Assembly (NCBI GenBank): GCA_024226555.1
Contig: JAAELO010000575.1
Coordinates: forward strand, 1 to 64,000
Direction of reading: 5' to 3'
From: Desulfobacterales bacterium
GTDB lineage: Bacteria > Desulfobacterota > Desulfobacteria > Desulfobacterales > JAAELO01
Length of the DNA stretch: 64,000 nt
A model generated the notes under the pieces. That model had not been told where the DNA came from. It did not search any database and saw only the letters and a program-made list of their open reading frames with translations. Below are positions 62,640 through 64,000 of the stretch, piece after piece; positions within the stretch are counted from its first letter, which is position 1, and each line of letters starts with the position of its first letter. The translations under genes were made by a program, and so were the position numbers.

Positions 62640-63724
62640 TTATTTTACTATAAAGGTTATAATTTGAGATTGTTTCAAATTAAAAATACCGCTTTTCATT
62701 TTTAATAAAAAAAGAGAGCAACAGCAGGGCAGTTCTGCCACTCCCATCAGTTTTTTTCCTGCCACCTCTTCCACACAAAACTGGTGTCAAAAGTATAAAA
62801 CTATTCAATGCATAATTTTTATACTTTTGTGCCTAACAGTTTAATTTTCTTATAATCATATAAACCCTGAACCACAGAGTTTATTGCATAGATTTTTTAA
62901 ACCTGTGCGATCTTCCAAAATCCAAAATTATAAATAAAAAACTGCCCTGATGTGTAAAAGAGGCGTTGACGTATGTTGGGGGTTTCCTGTACAAGATAAG
63001 TAGCCATGGCTCTTTTTCTCCTTAACCAGTGATAAGAGTTGTGGTGAGAGTCGGTTGAAGGAGGCAACCTTCTTCCGGCTCGACTGCAATTCACATAAAA
63101 ACCCATGTTTTTATGTATGGTTAACATATCTTGTGAACCTGTCAAATTCAAGAAAATAATGAATTATTTATACGGTTGCTTAAATTATTTTGGAGATTAT
63201 TGAGTCAAGACAATTAACTCTTAAAAGAATATGAAAATATTTGAAGTAATCTAAAAGAAAAACCTCCTGCCGGAAGCTAAACTTTTGAAAAGTTTAACAA
63301 ACACATTTTTATAAAAAGCAAGAAACGCATTTATTTAATTTTGTGTTTTCTTACCTATTAAATAAAATAGTTGATATGATATCCTTTTTTACGGTGTTAT
63401 TAGTTATACTTGGCTATGGATAACAAATGTATAATTGGAGTCTTTCCATTAATTTTTTTTGATGATGATGTCATAAGTTTTTTTTAATATTATAAATATA
63501 TCTTTAGCAGTGACCTTATCTGACAAACCCTTGTGATATATCGATAATTAAAAGAATAAATTCATGTTTAATGATAGTACAATAAAACCTTGACAAGTTT
63601 GGCTCAAAATACTTAATAATAGGTAGTTTACAGAAAATATTAATCCGATTTAGAGCCTATTTGATTTTTAATTATTTATACAAGTATTCAAATGGTTTTT
63701 AGGATACTTATAAACGAGGTTATT
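62640..63724. other. Gene-poor region with inverted repeats and a richer-GC block
   Basis: 1.1 kb without a convincing gene. It contains a perfect 13-bp inverted repeat CAAAAGTATAAAA (62788-62800 / 62817-62829); a distinctly G+C-richer block (about 62930-63080) with a GAAGG/CCTTC stem at 63056-63074; AAAAACCTCCTGCCGG at 63259-63274 (a near copy of 60252-60267); and an AAACTTTT-GAAAAGTTT palindrome at 63279-63295. From 63300 to the last gene it is very A+T-rich. Confidence 0.5.
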
Positions 63725-64000
63725 ATGGCGACTGCGGATCAAATAAAAGCACTTATACGTTCACATTATAGTGAAAAACCTGAACAATTTTATACTATCG
63801 CATTACAAGTAGCAGCTCATGAATCAAGACAAGGTCATTCAGCTCTTGCTCATGATATCCGTGAATTGATTGATAAAGAACGAAAAAAGAATAAGCCAAA
63901 AGTAATACAATTTCCTAAGAATTTACAAGGTCTTGTTATTACAGAAGAGTCCAAAATAAGTAAATGTTCCATGGTTATCCCGAAAAGCTTGCTTAATCGT
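63725..64000 (+). CDS. AAA-family ATPase, N-terminal part (IetA-like), cut by window edge
   Basis: The frame from ATG 63725 (GAGG five bases upstream) is open to the window end, 92 codons so far. The sequence MATADQIKALIRSHYSE, QFYTIALQVAAHESRQGHSALAHDIRELIDKER and later LVITEESKISKCSMVIPKSLLNR matches what I know of the N-terminal helical domain of AAA ATPases encoded beside subtilisin-like S8 proteases (IetA with IetS; IetAS is a reported anti-phage system). The Walker motifs would lie beyond the edge. Recognition is from memory of the family pattern, not from a search. Confidence 0.65.
   Translation, partial: MATADQIKALIRSHYSEKPEQFYTIALQVAAHESRQGHSALAHDIRELIDKERKKNKPKVIQFPKNLQGLVITEESKISKCSMVIPKSLLNR

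Noticed and set aside
62788-62829. Insertion-sequence ends from the CAAAAGTATAAAA inverted repeat
   Set aside because: The 13-bp arms are only 16 bases apart with no transposase or target duplication. It is better read as a plain hairpin.
63041-63074. Group II intron domain V
   Set aside because: A 34-base stem-loop beginning GAGCCGG on the minus strand has the right length, but it has a six-base loop, a symmetric AA/AA internal loop and a C-A mismatch in place of the tetraloop and two-base bulge. No reverse transcriptase or domain VI is nearby.
62897-63151. 84-codon minus-strand frame as a protein gene
   Set aside because: No ribosome binding site, no recognisable domain and an odd composition. 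The openness probably reflects the G+C-richer block, so it is treated as a possible RNA or remnant.

Overview
The window is an A+T-rich (about one third G+C by eye) stretch of bacterial chromosome with about 57 protein genes, no rRNA or tRNA gene that I can see, no CRISPR array and no intact insertion sequence. The gene set points to a strictly anaerobic Gram-negative bacterium of the Desulfobacterota (deltaproteobacterial) type. It contains a YedF selenium-metabolism protein, many sigma-54 activators and hybrid histidine kinases, an Mla-type lipid transport operon, MobB, and a cluster like the orange-protein (orp) genes of Desulfovibrio. This placement is inference; no marker gene settles it.

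Layout. 0.2-7.7 kb: TraB-like membrane protein, TPR lipoprotein, yedF, hybrid kinase, recN. 7.9-10.4 kb: FmdB-like zinc ribbon, then a metal-homeostasis operon (DtxR/MntR-type repressor, DUF1007, NicO-type Ni/Co transporter). 10.4-13.9 kb: radical SAM protein, panC (apparently starting at ATT), metK. 14.2-17 kb (minus): an envelope operon of LPP20-like, TPR/SLH lipoprotein and FecR-domain protein. 17.3-19.6 kb (minus): Crp/Fnr regulator and SpoIID-like protein. 20-25.5 kb: a DASS dicarboxylate-type transporter behind a sigma-54 promoter with upstream dyads, facing a dCache hybrid kinase and sigma-54 response regulator, a DctB/DctD-like arrangement. 25.7-28.9 kb (minus): DUF2059 protein and CHASE2 adenylate cyclase. 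29.1-31.5 kb: MlaE permease, a degenerate ABC ATPase and MlaD. 31.5-38.6 kb: mobB, shikimate kinase, leuB, an alpha/beta hydrolase, a PAS sigma-54 activator, a small hypothetical and hisD.

38.9-43.7 kb: an orp-like cluster (three NifX/orange-protein-fold proteins, two ferredoxin-containing MinD ATPases, a degenerate receiver and a small basic protein) behind a consensus -24/-12 promoter with two tandem upstream elements. The activator at 35.3 kb is the natural candidate regulator. 44-54.2 kb: periplasmic binding protein, MalT-like/BTAD regulator, methyltransferases, flavodoxin-SCP2 fusion and a secreted protein with six tandem repeats. 54.4-58.1 kb: a 33-codon small gene with its own ribosome binding site and terminator, 3-hydroxyacyl-CoA dehydrogenase, two tandem paralogous polyprenol-kinase-like membrane proteins and a small DNA-binding/zinc protein. 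58.3-64 kb: two more binding proteins, a MarR regulator and methyltransferase sharing one operator, small accessory genes, a repeat-rich gene-poor stretch, and at the right edge the start of an AAA ATPase resembling IetA of the IetAS anti-phage system.

A family of roughly 95-175 bp palindromic elements ending in GGGAAYCTCTAATAA / TTATTAGAGRTTCCC is scattered between genes at seven or more sites. Apart from this family and the 59-64 kb end, the window reads as stable core genome with strong operon structure.
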